Shown here: positions 16,727 through 25,405 of the stretch, in pieces
How positions within the stretch are numbered: the first letter of the stretch is position 1
Layout: the number at the start of each line of letters is the position of its first letter
The notes under the pieces: generated by a model
Told to the model about the DNA's origin: nothing
Seen by the model: only the letters and a program-made list of their open reading frames with translations
Databases searched by the model: none
NCBI RefSeq assembly: GCF_000427405.1
Contig: NZ_KE386491.1
Coordinates: 4,349,812 to 4,413,811 of the forward strand
Origin: Flectobacillus major DSM 103
Lineage (GTDB): Bacteria; Bacteroidota; Bacteroidia; Cytophagales; Spirosomataceae
Reading direction: 5' to 3'
DNA: 64,000 bases
Program-made: the position numbers and the translations under genes

Positions 16727-19240
16727 ATGATGTTTGCCAAACACAAAACTCTTTACCTTGTATTGCTGTGTATTGTAGGGCTTTCGGCCTTCAGATTCTC
16801 TGATGAAAACCCTATTCTTGAAAAGATACTTACCCAACTCGAAAAATTTCGGAATACTGTTCCCCAAGAAAAAGTCTATTTACATTTCGACAAACCCTAT
16901 TACATGGCTGGCGAAACGGTTTGGTTCAAAGCCTATTTGTTTGATGCTTCCAATCATCGGATTGATTCGGTAAGTAGGGTACTGTATGTAGATTTGGTCA
17001 ATGAAAGTACAGGCAAAGTAATTTTACAAAGAATCTTAAAAAGTGAAGGTGTTGCTCATGGCGATATGGCTTTGCCAGATACCCTTACCGAAGGAATGTA
17101 TCAGCTAAGAGCTTACACCAATTATATGCGTAACTTTTCGGATGAGCTATTTTTTCATAAAAATATAAAAATTTGGCAAGGCACTATTCAAAGTACCATG
17201 TCAGAAGCCAAAGCGTTGGATTTATCGAATGTAGCATCGGTACAGTTTTTTCCTGAAGGAGGCGACTTGGTTCAGAACTTACCGTCCAGAGTAGGCTTTA
17301 AAGCTGTAAACAAATTGGGCAAAGGGGTAGACATTGAAGGTATTGTCTTGGATGAAACCCAAGATACTGTTGCTGTTTTTAAATCGGCTCACTTGGGTAT
17401 CGGAATGTTTAATTTTGTACCCATGCCCGACAAAAACTACAAAGCCTATGTGAAAAAAACAGATGGAAAATATTGGGAACAACCTTTCCCTCAGGCCAAA
17501 CCAAGCGGATTTGCAATGCTTGTTGATAATATAACTTATAAAGATAAGATTAGAGTATTTGTTAAAAACTCACATCCAAAACCTGCTGGCCAAGGTAAGG
17601 AAATGACCATAATTGTTCAGCAAAGAGGACAATTATGTTTGGTAGGAAAAGGCTCGGAGTCGAGCGGAACATTTATGGCTACAGTACCTAAAAATATTAT
17701 TCCAGACGATGGTATCGTACAAATAACCTTATTTACACCCGATGGTCTTCCTGTTTGTGAAAGGTTGATTTTTGCGAAGCATGATAAAGAAATAAATCTT
17801 GCTATTACAAGCAACAAAGAAGTTTATCAGTCAAGAGAAAAAGTAACACTTACCTTAACAGCAAAAGACGCAAATGGAAAGCCATTAAAAGGCAACTTTT
17901 CGGTAGCTGTTACCGATGCAGGTCAAGTAAAAGAAGAACCCTATCAGGAAACATTATTATCGTATTTGTTATTAAGTTCGGATATAAAAGATATTGTTAG
18001 CAACGAATATTATTCAGCAATACAAGGTACTATAGAAGAGCCAAGTTACTATTTTGATAAAAATATAATGGATGCAGATTTACATTTAGACATGTTGCTA
18101 ATGACACAAGGTTGGCGAAGATTTACATGGAAACAAATGCTAGATAATGCAGCTCCTCCATTAAAATATTTTATCGAACAAGGGTTGTCTATTAAAGGAA
18201 AAGCCCTAAAACCCAATGGAAAAGTGGCCGAGCAGGTCAACCTTACTGTAATGCTAAAAAAAGGAAAGGGTTTTCCTGTATTTTTGTTAACCTCAACAGA
18301 CTCGCTTGGTCGATTTGCTATTGATGACTTAGATTTTACAGATACCACCGAGGTTTTGGTACAAGCCACCAAAGGTAACGGTGGGCGTAACTTGAGTGTA
18401 ACACTCGATAAGGCAGACACGCAACCTAAGGTTAAATTGGTGAAATTACCTTATAATCCTATCGAATTTGATGCCAACGAATATGCCACATTTCTCAAAC
18501 ATTCAAAAGAAGCTTTAGAAATAGAACGGAAGTCTATTTTGAATAAAGTACAGGTACTTCAAGAAGTGACAGTAACCGCAAAAAAAGAAGAAAGAGATAC
18601 TCGGAAAATCTATGGAAAAGCCAATAATACCCTTAAAATTGATGAAACAATGTGTGGTGGAGTCATCAATGTTTTACAGTTTTTGCAGGGAAGAGTAGCG
18701 GGTGTACAGGTTACTCCATCGGGCATGAATAGCTTTAAAGTTGTAATCCGGGGGGTAAGTTCTATTACGGGTAGTTCTGACCCACTTTTTTTACTAGATG
18801 GTATGCCCGTCGATGCCGATGTGATTAACAGTGTGTCGCCGTGCGATGTAGAAAGTATCGATGTACTAAAAGGAGCAGAAACGGCTATTTTTGGCGTACG
18901 AGGAGGCAATGGTGCTATCTCGGTTTTGACAAAAAGAGGAGATTCGTTTTATGACTGGAGCAAAGAACAAGCAGCAGGGATTGTTACCCAAAAACGCATG
19001 GGGTATTATCCAAGTCGAGAGTTTTATGCACCACAATATGACGTTCAAAAGCCCGAACACATTCGTCCAGACTATCGCTCAACCTTACATTGGGCTCCTC
19101 ATGTACAAACCGACTCTACAGGAGTAGCAACAATTAGTTTTTGGAATACAGATGCAAAGAGCGAAATACGCATAAAAGCCGAAGGAATTACGCTTCAAGG
19201 CCGAATAGGAGTAGCTCAGCATAAATATTTGGTAAAGTAA
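16727..19240 (+). CDS. MG2-domain protein with C-terminal TonB-receptor plug domain
   Basis: This 837-residue exported protein has an N-terminal hydrophobic signal (about residues 8-24). A macroglobulin-like MG2 domain begins near residue 45 (EKVYLHFDKPYYMAGETVWFK is its hallmark in Bacteroidota), with further beta domains to about 600. Residues about 605-735 form a TonB-dependent-receptor plug (VLQFLQGRVAGVQV, then GSSDPLFLLDGMPVD and VESIDVLKGAETAIFGVRG, as in SusC proteins). No transmembrane barrel follows; the last 100 residues end with a short beta segment (STLHWAPHVQT to the C-terminus). It probably acts in the periplasm or at the outer membrane, possibly in glycan or protein uptake. 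The gene stands alone. Confidence 0.8.
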   Translation: MMFAKHKTLYLVLLCIVGLSAFRFSDENPILEKILTQLEKFRNTVPQEKVYLHFDKPYYMAGETVWFKAYLFDASNHRIDSVSRVLYVDLVNESTGKVILQRILKSEGVAHGDMALPDTLTEGMYQLRAYTNYMRNFSDELFFHKNIKIWQGTIQSTMSEAKALDLSNVASVQFFPEGGDLVQNLPSRVGFKAVNKLGKGVDIEGIVLDETQDTVAVFKSAHLGIGMFNFVPMPDKNYKAYVKKTDGKYWEQPFPQAKPSGFAMLVDNITYKDKIRVFVKNSHPKPAGQGKEMTIIVQQRGQLCLVGKGSESSGTFMATVPKNIIPDDGIVQITLFTPDGLPVCERLIFAKHDKEINLAITSNKEVYQSREKVTLTLTAKDANGKPLKGNFSVAVTDAGQVKEEPYQETLLSYLLLSSDIKDIVSNEYYSAIQGTIEEPSYYFDKNIMDADLHLDMLLMTQGWRRFTWKQMLDNAAPPLKYFIEQGLSIKGKALKPNGKVAEQVNLTVMLKKGKGFPVFLLTSTDSLGRFAIDDLDFTDTTEVLVQATKGNGGRNLSVTLDKADTQPKVKLVKLPYNPIEFDANEYATFLKHSKEALEIERKSILNKVQVLQEVTVTAKKEERDTRKIYGKANNTLKIDETMCGGVINVLQFLQGRVAGVQVTPSGMNSFKVVIRGVSSITGSSDPLFLLDGMPVDADVINSVSPCDVESIDVLKGAETAIFGVRGGNGAISVLTKRGDSFYDWSKEQAAGIVTQKRMGYYPSREFYAPQYDVQKPEHIRPDYRSTLHWAPHVQTDSTGVATISFWNTDAKSEIRIKAEGITLQGRIGVAQHKYLVK

Positions 19241-19318
19241 TATATGTTTTCGGCCAGAAAAAAGAAATAAATTAGCTGAAATTATTAGGCTTTTCTGGCC
19301 GACAAGCAAGCTTTTGCG

Positions 19319-19326
19319 TATCTTTG
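19319..19326 (+). promoter_or_regulatory. -7 promoter element of the ATP synthase operon
   Basis: TATCTTTG fits TAnnTTTG exactly and lies 22 bp before the ATG at 19348. A weak TCTG sits about 21 bp upstream in place of TTTG. This placement means an in-frame TTG at 19324 would be upstream of the transcript, so the ATG at 19348 is the start of the first gene. Confidence 0.6.
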
Positions 19327-19347
19327 CACAAAAATTTAAAAACCTAC

Positions 19348-19710
19348 ATGTTACGCATCATAACCTTGACAATTGTTGTCGGTTTAATCTTCTATTTAGC
19401 CCCCTATTTGGGTCTATCAGCGTTTATACATGCTGACAAATGGTTCATTTTAGCATTTTATACAGCTATTTCGTATTTCAACCATTTATTGATGCAACAA
19501 GGCTTTGCCAACGACCGCAAAAATTTTGTTCCCTTTTATATGGGTAGTATTGCAGCACGTTTACTTTTAAGTTTAGTCTTCATCGGAATATTTATATTTA
19601 GGGGTACACCCGACATCTATATATTTATTAGCAACTTTTTTGTACTCTATTTATGTTATACAGGTTTTGAAATCTACGATTTGTATCGTAACTTGCGACA
19701 CTTTTCATAG
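19348..19710 (+). CDS. small membrane protein in AtpI position before atpB
   Basis: This 120-residue protein has four hydrophobic segments (LTIVVGLIFYLAPYLGL, FILAFYTAISYF, AARLLLSLVFIGIFIF, IFISNFFVLYLCYTGF) joined by short loops. It directly precedes atpB in the same direction, as do AtpI-type assembly proteins in many bacteria, and is probably the functional counterpart here. Sequence similarity to classical AtpI is not evident to me, so the name is by position. The start ATG is set by the promoter element just upstream. Confidence 0.65.
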   Translation: MLRIITLTIVVGLIFYLAPYLGLSAFIHADKWFILAFYTAISYFNHLLMQQGFANDRKNFVPFYMGSIAARLLLSLVFIGIFIFRGTPDIYIFISNFFVLYLCYTGFEIYDLYRNLRHFS

Positions 19711-19816
19711 AGCCAGTATTAATAACGTTTGTAAGTTGTTGATTATCAGCAGTAAGAAAGTAAATCTATAAGAAAGTAAAATCATAAACCATTATACGTT
19801 CATCCCCCAAGTCGTG

Positions 19817-20902
19817 ATGAGAAAATTATATTTTTCAAATATTTTGGCATTTCTCTTTTTATTTGCCACATCAGTATTTGCACAATCCGAACATCATTCA
19901 GAATCACCTGTTACAGCTGATTCATCAGTAGCACCTCATGCCGTAGAAGCTACAGCTGAACACGTAGTAGGTGGAGAAGCACATGAAGAGGGCAAGGTTG
20001 ACCTTGGTCACATGATTATGCACCACATTGCCGACGACCACAAATGGGAGTTTGCACATGGAGTAGCTATCTACCTTCCTTGTATTGTTTATGCTGAGAA
20101 GGCAGGTTTGCAAGTATTTTCTTCAAGTAATTTAGAAGATGCACACGGTAATGCTGTTGCTTACAATGGCCTTGTGCTAGAGCACGGCAAAATCCATGCT
20201 GAAGATGGTTCTCATGTTTTGGATTTGTCAATCACCAAAAACGTAGCATCGTTGTTGATCAGTGCTGTTTTGATGATTGTAATTTTCTTCTCAGTAGCAA
20301 AAGCTTACAAGGAAAGAAATGGCAAAGCACCAAAAGGTTTTCAATCGTTGATAGAGCCAATCATCATTTTTATTCGCGATGAAGTAGTAAAAGCTAATAT
20401 TGGTGAAAAGCACTACCGAAGATTCCTCCCGTATTTGTTGACATTATTCTTCTTTATCTGGATTAATAACCTTCTTGGGTTGTTGCCAGGCGGAGCAAAC
20501 GTAACGGGTAATATTGCTGTTACTATGGTTTTGGCTGTAATTACGTTTTTGATTACCAACCTAAACGGTAAAAGCACTTACTGGGGACATATTTTTGCCA
20601 TGCCAGGTGTACCGAAATGGTTGTTGATTATCTTAACACCAGTAGAAATTATCGGGATTTTTACGAAACCAATCTCATTGATGATTCGCCTTTTTGCTAA
20701 CATTACAGCGGGGCACATCATTATGTTGAGCTTTATTGGTTTGATTTTTATTTTGAAAGTTTGGGCGGTAACGCCAGTAGTAACTGTCTTTGCTGTATTC
20801 ATGAACGTAATCGAATTGCTGGTAGCATTTTTACAAGCGTTTATTTTTACCATGTTGGCATCTAGCTACATTGGTTCGGCAGTAGAAGAACACCACCATT
20901 AA
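19817..20902 (+). CDS. atpB: F-type ATP synthase subunit a
   Basis: Subunit a forms the proton half-channels of the membrane Fo sector. The 361-residue protein has an N-terminal signal peptide (ends about FAQ) and a His/Glu-rich periplasmic extension of some 120 residues, a feature of Bacteroidota AtpB. It then has about six transmembrane helices. The penultimate helix carries PISLMIRLFANITAGHI, where the Arg is the essential residue opposite the c-ring Glu. An in-frame GTG precedes the ATG by one codon; the ATG at 19817 is chosen. It starts the run atpB-atpE-atpF-atpH. Confidence 0.95.
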   Translation: MRKLYFSNILAFLFLFATSVFAQSEHHSESPVTADSSVAPHAVEATAEHVVGGEAHEEGKVDLGHMIMHHIADDHKWEFAHGVAIYLPCIVYAEKAGLQVFSSSNLEDAHGNAVAYNGLVLEHGKIHAEDGSHVLDLSITKNVASLLISAVLMIVIFFSVAKAYKERNGKAPKGFQSLIEPIIIFIRDEVVKANIGEKHYRRFLPYLLTLFFFIWINNLLGLLPGGANVTGNIAVTMVLAVITFLITNLNGKSTYWGHIFAMPGVPKWLLIILTPVEIIGIFTKPISLMIRLFANITAGHIIMLSFIGLIFILKVWAVTPVVTVFAVFMNVIELLVAFLQAFIFTMLASSYIGSAVEEHHH

Positions 20903-20982
20903 TAATTAACTAAGGGCTGTAAGCTCGGTAGTTTTTGGATTCAGTAAATAATTTTTTTTCACTATATAAACAAATAACAATC

Positions 20983-21228
20983 ATGTCACTTTTGTCAATC
21001 TTAACGGAAGTTTCAGTAGGTACAGGTTTAGCTGGCGTTGGTGCTGGTCTAGTAGCAATCGGTGCTGGTTTAGGTATCGGTAACATCGGTGGTCGTGCAA
21101 TGGAAGGTATTGCTCGTCAACCAGAAGCTTCTGGAAAAATCCAAGGTGCGATGTTGGTTGTAGCGGCTTTCGTTGAAGCGGTTGCTCTTTTCGCAGCAGT
21201 TATTTGCTTCTTGGTAGCTAACAAATAG
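20983..21228 (+). CDS. atpE: F-type ATP synthase subunit c
   Basis: This 81-residue two-helix hairpin forms the c-ring. The first helix is Gly-rich (GAGLVAIGAGLGIG), the polar loop is ARQPEA with R45-Q46-P47, and the second helix has the ion-binding Glu65 (AFVEAVALFAAV). An upstream in-frame start at 20935 would add 16 polar residues not seen in the family, so ATG 20983 is used. A long hairpin follows the gene (21310-21347), which could help give subunit c its high expression. Confidence 0.96.
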   Translation: MSLLSILTEVSVGTGLAGVGAGLVAIGAGLGIGNIGGRAMEGIARQPEASGKIQGAMLVVAAFVEAVALFAAVICFLVANK

Positions 21229-21309
21229 TCTGTAGCTATCAAAATTATCAGGGGCCTTCTTGAGTGAAAAGTAGTTTCGTTCTCGAATACTTGATAAAGC
21301 ACAAAATTC

Positions 21310-21347
21310 ACTTCATGCTGTTACGCATTAGGCCCGCAGCATGAAGT
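21310..21347 (+). promoter_or_regulatory. intercistronic hairpin between atpE and atpF
   Basis: Perfect 11-bp arms ACTTCATGCTG (21310-21320) and CAGCATGAAGT (21337-21347) flank a 16-base loop. No T-run follows, so it is not a standard terminator. It may stabilise the 3' end of atpE mRNA or cause partial processing. Confidence 0.5.
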
Positions 21348-21437
21348 TCCTTGAGAAAATTTATTTTCTAACAATATATTATCATTTAGAGACAAAAGCA
21401 CTCAGATGCTTTTCAATCGCAAAAACATTTATTTAAT

Positions 21438-21932
21438 ATGGAATTACTTACTCCTGATTTAGGTCTTATCGTATGGCAGTTGGTAGTTTTCGGCGTTTTG
21501 TTTTTTGTTTTAGCAAAATTCGCTTGGAAACCAATTATTGCATCTTTGCACGAGCGTGAAGAGTCTATTGAAAGTGCTCTTGAATTAGCCGCAAAAACTC
21601 GTCAAGAAATGATTGAGTTGAAAGCTGGTAACGAAAAACTATTGGCCGAAGCCCGTTCTGAGCGTGACAGTATTTTGAAAGAAGCAAGAGAAGCTTCTGA
21701 AAAAATGATTGCTGATGCTAAAGGTGAAGCCCAAAAAGCAGCTGCTACTGAAATCGAAAAAGCTCGTGTAGCTTTCGACCAAGAAAAAGCAAGTGCTGTT
21801 GCTTCAATCAGAAAAGAGGCAGCTTCTCTTTCATTAGAAATTGCTGAAAAAATCTTGCGTAACCAATTGGCAGACCGTTCTGCTCAAGAAAAATTGGTTT
21901 CAGATTTATTAGCAGATGCGAAATTAAACTAA
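21438..21932 (+). CDS. atpF: F-type ATP synthase subunit b
   Basis: This 164-residue protein has one N-terminal membrane helix (LIVWQLVVFGVLFFVLAKF) followed by a long charged coiled coil (about 40-150) rich in Ala, Glu and Lys, the peripheral stalk of the synthase. FAWKPIIASLHEREESI is typical. It is 210 bp downstream of atpE, with the hairpin in between, and 64 bp upstream of atpH. Confidence 0.95.
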   Translation: MELLTPDLGLIVWQLVVFGVLFFVLAKFAWKPIIASLHEREESIESALELAAKTRQEMIELKAGNEKLLAEARSERDSILKEAREASEKMIADAKGEAQKAAATEIEKARVAFDQEKASAVASIRKEAASLSLEIAEKILRNQLADRSAQEKLVSDLLADAKLN

Positions 21933-21996
21933 TTCAGTGATGAGCTATCGGCTTATTTGTATATGCCTATAGACTCACAACTCAAAGCTTAAAGAA

Positions 21997-22533
21997 ATGT
22001 CAGAACAAAGTGTAGCTTTCCGATATGCTAAATCATTGATTGGTTTGGCCACTGAAAAGGGTGTAGTTGATATTGTACATGAGGATATGAAGTTTTTCGA
22101 CCAAGTGTGCGACGAAAACCGTCAACTTGTGTTGGCGTTGAAAAGCCCAATAGTAAAGCATGTACAGAAATTAGCCATCTTAACGGCTATTTTTAAAGAT
22201 AAAGTAAACCCTATCACATTTTCAATTTTTGAAATTATCACAAAGAAAAACCGTGAAAAATTACTTCCTGCTATTGCCGAAGAGTTTCAGCGTCAATACG
22301 AGTTGTATAAAAATATTCAAAAAGTGGAAGTGACAACAGTAAGTCCATTAACTGATGCCCAAAGAGCAGAATTTATTCGTGTAGTAAGTGAAGCTACTGG
22401 CAAAACAGTAAAATTGGTTGAGAAAATCAAACCTGAATTAATTGGTGGTTATATTCTTCGTGTAAACGACCGTCAGGTAGATACTTCTGTAAGAACAAGA
22501 TTAAATGACCTCAAATTGGCATTTTTGCAATAG
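21997..22533 (+). CDS. atpH: F-type ATP synthase subunit delta
   Basis: This 178-residue soluble subunit (OSCP) joins the F1 head to the b stalk. The N-terminus AFRYAKSLIGLA and the C-terminal LIGGYILRVNDRQVDTSVRTRL are the conserved family ends. A strong terminator follows after about 45 bp; atpA and atpG, which usually come next, are absent. Confidence 0.95.
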   Translation: MSEQSVAFRYAKSLIGLATEKGVVDIVHEDMKFFDQVCDENRQLVLALKSPIVKHVQKLAILTAIFKDKVNPITFSIFEIITKKNREKLLPAIAEEFQRQYELYKNIQKVEVTTVSPLTDAQRAEFIRVVSEATGKTVKLVEKIKPELIGGYILRVNDRQVDTSVRTRLNDLKLAFLQ

Positions 22534-22576
22534 TTATATCTTTTTGATAAGCTATCAAGAATACAATAAGGATATT

Positions 22577-22614
22577 AAAAAGCCCTCGTCGCAAGCGAGG
22601 GCTTTTGCTTTTTT
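22577..22614 (+). terminator. Rho-independent terminator after atpH
   Basis: AAAAGCCCTCG (22578-22588) pairs perfectly with CGAGGGCTTTT (22596-22606) around a 7-base loop, followed by GCTTTTTT. It ends the atpB-E-F-H transcript. Confidence 0.92.
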
Positions 22615-22647
22615 ATAACTTTGTTTATCACTTAAAATATTTGAGCA

Positions 22648-23724
22648 ATGAATGTGCTGGATGAACTGAGCCAAGTATCTATACTACAAGTGGCCCAAGA
22701 CCTAGGATTGGAGGTAAATCGGAATAGAATGGTATGCCCTTTTCACGATGAAAATACACCTTCGTTGGTTCTCTACCCACATACCAATAGTTTTTATTGC
22801 TTTGGGTGTGCCAAAACAGGTAACTCGATTACACTCTATGCCGAAATACGCCAATTGAGTGTAAAAGATACCATTCAAACTATGGCTAGAGAATACCTTG
22901 GTGGCTATGAAAATAACGCCTATCATGCCTCTAAAAAGCCTGTTGTCACCAAAAATACATTGCAGGTGGTAGATGTGAGAAAAATGCAGGAAAAAGAAAA
23001 GCCTGTCGAAGAAATACATTCTCAGATATATGAAGCCTTTCGAGATTACTGCTTACAACAACCCTCCAACCAGCATTCGCAGTCGGCTTTGGCGTATCTG
23101 AAACAACGAGGATTTACTGATAAAACAATTCAAGATTTTAGGCTTTTTACAGTAAAAGATTATAGTACCGCAAGCTGGTACCTCAAACAACGGTTTTCGA
23201 GCCTAGATTTGCAAGAATCGGGTCTTTTCAACGATAAAAACAACCTCATATTCTATGCCCATCCGCTAATCATTCCATATTATCGAAAAGGGAGAATCAT
23301 ATATTTGCAAGGTCGGGTGATAGGCCCACCACCCGAAGGACATGGACGATACCAGTTTTTGTACAAACATCCACTAACATTATTCAATGCCGATGTGTTG
23401 GAGAAAATCAAATTAGACCAAGATGTATATGTAACAGAAGGTGCTTTCGATTGTATACGATTAGTGCAAGATGGCAAAGCAGCCGTAAGCTTAGGAACGG
23501 CCAATGTATTTAAGAAAGAATGGGCAAAACTCTTTAAACGTGCCAATGTAATATTCTACCTTGATAACGATAAAGCTGGACACCGAGCCGCCGATGAACT
23601 CGAAAAGATTTTCTCTCATTTTGGCTTAACGTGTTCTCGTAAGCAACTCCCCGACGACTATAAGGATGTGAACGATTATTATACAGGACGTTTGGGTAGC
23701 AATGAACAACTAGGACTATTTTAA
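22648..23724 (+). CDS. CHC2 zinc-finger/Toprim primase-like protein
   Basis: This 358-residue protein has an N-terminal CHC2 zinc ribbon (C30, H33 in CPFHDENTPSL; C51, C54 in FYCFGCAKTGNS) and a C-terminal Toprim domain (about 255-340) with VTEGAFDCIRL and YLDNDKAGHRA, supplying the catalytic Glu and the DxD-like metal site. These are the two core modules of DnaG-type primases. It is much shorter than housekeeping DnaG (about 600 residues) and lacks the helicase-binding C-terminus, resembling primases of plasmids, phages or integrative elements. No replication or mobility genes surround it. The chromosomal DnaG presumably lies elsewhere. Confidence 0.85.
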   Translation: MNVLDELSQVSILQVAQDLGLEVNRNRMVCPFHDENTPSLVLYPHTNSFYCFGCAKTGNSITLYAEIRQLSVKDTIQTMAREYLGGYENNAYHASKKPVVTKNTLQVVDVRKMQEKEKPVEEIHSQIYEAFRDYCLQQPSNQHSQSALAYLKQRGFTDKTIQDFRLFTVKDYSTASWYLKQRFSSLDLQESGLFNDKNNLIFYAHPLIIPYYRKGRIIYLQGRVIGPPPEGHGRYQFLYKHPLTLFNADVLEKIKLDQDVYVTEGAFDCIRLVQDGKAAVSLGTANVFKKEWAKLFKRANVIFYLDNDKAGHRAADELEKIFSHFGLTCSRKQLPDDYKDVNDYYTGRLGSNEQLGLF

Positions 23725-24185
23725 GCAAAAAGCAAAACTGAGGTTGATATCGTATCGTTGAAAGAATCGCCAATTTCAATACACAGAACTACACTAATAA
23801 AATATAGGATATTCTTCTATGTATCTCTATCGTAATATTAACCACCTATCGGGATTTATTTTGTAGTATATAGCTTATAATGAGTTGTTTGTTTGGTGTT
23901 AAATATTGGTATTTTATACCAAAGGAATGTTGAAAGTAGCCTATCAGAACAATGATAAAATATTTATTTAGTCGGCAAAAAACAGGACGTTTTTAGGGTT
24001 GTTTATCAAGCCATAGTTGTAAGCACTTCTCTCAATTATAGCCAAGTGGTATGTATCATGAGCTAATATTTTTAATAAGGGAAAAACATAATGGATTGAA
24101 GCCAGACCGTAAGACCATTGTTGGCCTCAAAAATAGGCCAACTCCTTCAAAGCTAATGAATTTATCAAATTTTTATGTACAATTA
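23725..24185. other. intergenic region without a gene
   Basis: No convincing frame is present. Two short perfect inverted repeats are visible: TTGGTAT/ATACCAA (23906-23912, 23916-23922) and GTTGGCCT/AGGCCAAC (24120-24127, 24135-24142). Neither has a T-tail. It separates the primase gene from the rplM promoter. Confidence 0.5.
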
Positions 24186-24217
24186 TTTGTATATCCTTAT
24201 GGTATTCAGTAATTTTG
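24186..24217 (+). promoter_or_regulatory. consensus promoter of the rplM-rpsI(-rpsB-tsf) operon
   Basis: TTTG (24186-24189), a 20-bp spacer and TAATTTTG (24210-24217) match the Bacteroidota housekeeping promoter exactly. Transcription should start near 24224, leaving a leader of about 110 nt before rplM. Confidence 0.8.
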
Positions 24218-24223
24218 CGTTCC

Positions 24224-24334
24224 CATTTTCGACTGGATGCCCGTTCAGAAAGGAAACTAGGCAAAATCATTGAGAATCAGATGTGTTCCGTCATTTGAGA
24301 AGAAGTGATTATAACATTAAAACTTAGAACAAAA
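24224..24334 (+). promoter_or_regulatory. rplM mRNA leader, possibly structured
   Basis: This is the leader between the predicted start of transcription and the GTG of rplM. It contains a GATGCC/GGCA pairing around a 19-nt loop (near 24236-24264). Ribosomal protein leaders often bind their own product, but no known leader family was recognised. Confidence 0.3.
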
Positions 24335-24778
24335 GTGGATACTTTAAGTTACAAAACCATCTCAGCTAACAAAGCTACCGCAGAAAAGGGATGGGTTATC
24401 GTAGATGCAGAAAACCAAATCGTAGGTCGTTTGACTTCTGAGATTGCTAAAGTCTTACGTGGTAAACACAAACCAAGCTACACACCGCATGTTGACTGTG
24501 GTGACAACGTTATCGTTATCAATGCCGATAAAATTCGTTTTACTGGTAAAAAAATGACAGATAAAGTTTACACTCGTCACACGGGTTATCCTGGTGGACA
24601 GCGTTTTGCTACGCCAAGAGAGGTGTTGAACAAAAACCCTAAAGGAGTTGTTGAAGCCGCTGTAAAAGGTATGCTTCCTAAAAACCGTTTAGGCCGTCGT
24701 TTGTTTACTAACTTGTATGTATATGCTGGTTCTGAACATCCACACGCAGCTCAACAACCAAAAGAAATCAAATTCTAA
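24335..24778 (+). CDS. rplM: 50S ribosomal protein L13
   Basis: L13 binds 23S rRNA early in 50S assembly. The 147-residue product contains VGRLTSEIAKVLRGKHKPSYTP, split here as the typical VGRL start and RGKHKPSYTPHVDCGD core, and ends with the family's HPHAAQQP. The start is GTG at 24335: the first residues (VDTLSYKTISANKAT) match the N-terminus usual in this phylum, and a longer frame from 24305 adds an atypical leader. It is followed by rpsI after 59 bp, the classical L13-S9 pair. Confidence 0.96.
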   Translation: MDTLSYKTISANKATAEKGWVIVDAENQIVGRLTSEIAKVLRGKHKPSYTPHVDCGDNVIVINADKIRFTGKKMTDKVYTRHTGYPGGQRFATPREVLNKNPKGVVEAAVKGMLPKNRLGRRLFTNLYVYAGSEHPHAAQQPKEIKF

Positions 24779-24837
24779 TAATCGTTATTCGTTGTAGTAT
24801 GCCAAGCAGCTATAACCGATAACTTCTCTATAAAACA

Positions 24838-25227
24838 ATGGCAGAAGTAACTAATACATTAGGAAGAAGAAAAACGGCTGTTGCTCGCATCTACATGACT
24901 CCAGGTAAGGGCGAGATTATTGTAAACGGTCGTGAAATTAAAGAATACTTTCCATCAGAAATTTTACAAATTATCGTAAACCAACCTTTCGCTTTGACAA
25001 AAACTGAAGGTACTTATGATGTTAAAGTAAACGTAGATGGTGGTGGTATCAAAGGACAAGCTGAAGCTATCCGTTTGGCTATTTCTAGAGCAATCCAAGA
25101 AATTGACAGCGAATTGCGTCCTGCATTGAAGAAAGAAGGCTTCTTGACTCGTGACCCACGTATGGTTGAACGTAAAAAACCAGGTCGTCGTAAGGCACGT
25201 CGTAAGTTCCAATTCTCGAAACGTTAA
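24838..25227 (+). CDS. rpsI: 30S ribosomal protein S9
   Basis: This 129-residue protein has [13 protein letters not shown] at the N-terminus and ends with [17 protein letters not shown], the C-terminal basic tail that reaches the P-site tRNA. It is co-transcribed with rplM. Confidence 0.97.
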   Translation: MAEVTNTLGRRKTAVARIYMTPGKGEIIVNGREIKEYFPSEILQIIVNQPFALTKTEGTYDVKVNVDGGGIKGQAEAIRLAISRAIQEIDSELRPALKKEGFLTRDPRMVERKKPGRRKARRKFQFSKR

Positions 25228-25369
25228 TATTTTGGCGTTCAGCTTGCCGCTATTGGCTTTGGGCAACCCTCAAAGCCAGCAGCCTATTGCTGAAACCTAT
25301 ATGCTCAATCTGGCTTACAGTGACCGATGCCGATTGATTTTCCTTTTCATATTTTCTAACTAAATCATT

Positions 25370-25395
25370 GTTGAAGATTTTTCAAAAACTTCAAC
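25370..25395 (+). promoter_or_regulatory. hairpin immediately upstream of rpsB
   Basis: GTTGAAG (25370-25376) and CTTCAAC (25389-25395) pair, with further T/A pairing inside. The hairpin ends 10 nt before the ATG of rpsB, so it could hide the ribosome entry site or act as an S2 autoregulation element. This is inference. Confidence 0.4.
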
Positions 25396-25405
25396 GCCCT
25401 TGATA

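Noticed and set aside
19324-19347. TTG start for the membrane protein before atpB
   Set aside because: It lies within the predicted -7 promoter element, upstream of the transcript start.
22648-23724. Chromosomal DnaG
   Set aside because: Too short and lacking the helicase-binding domain; it is described as a primase-like protein instead.
24305-24334. Upstream start of L13
   Set aside because: The usual phylum N-terminus begins at the GTG at 24335.
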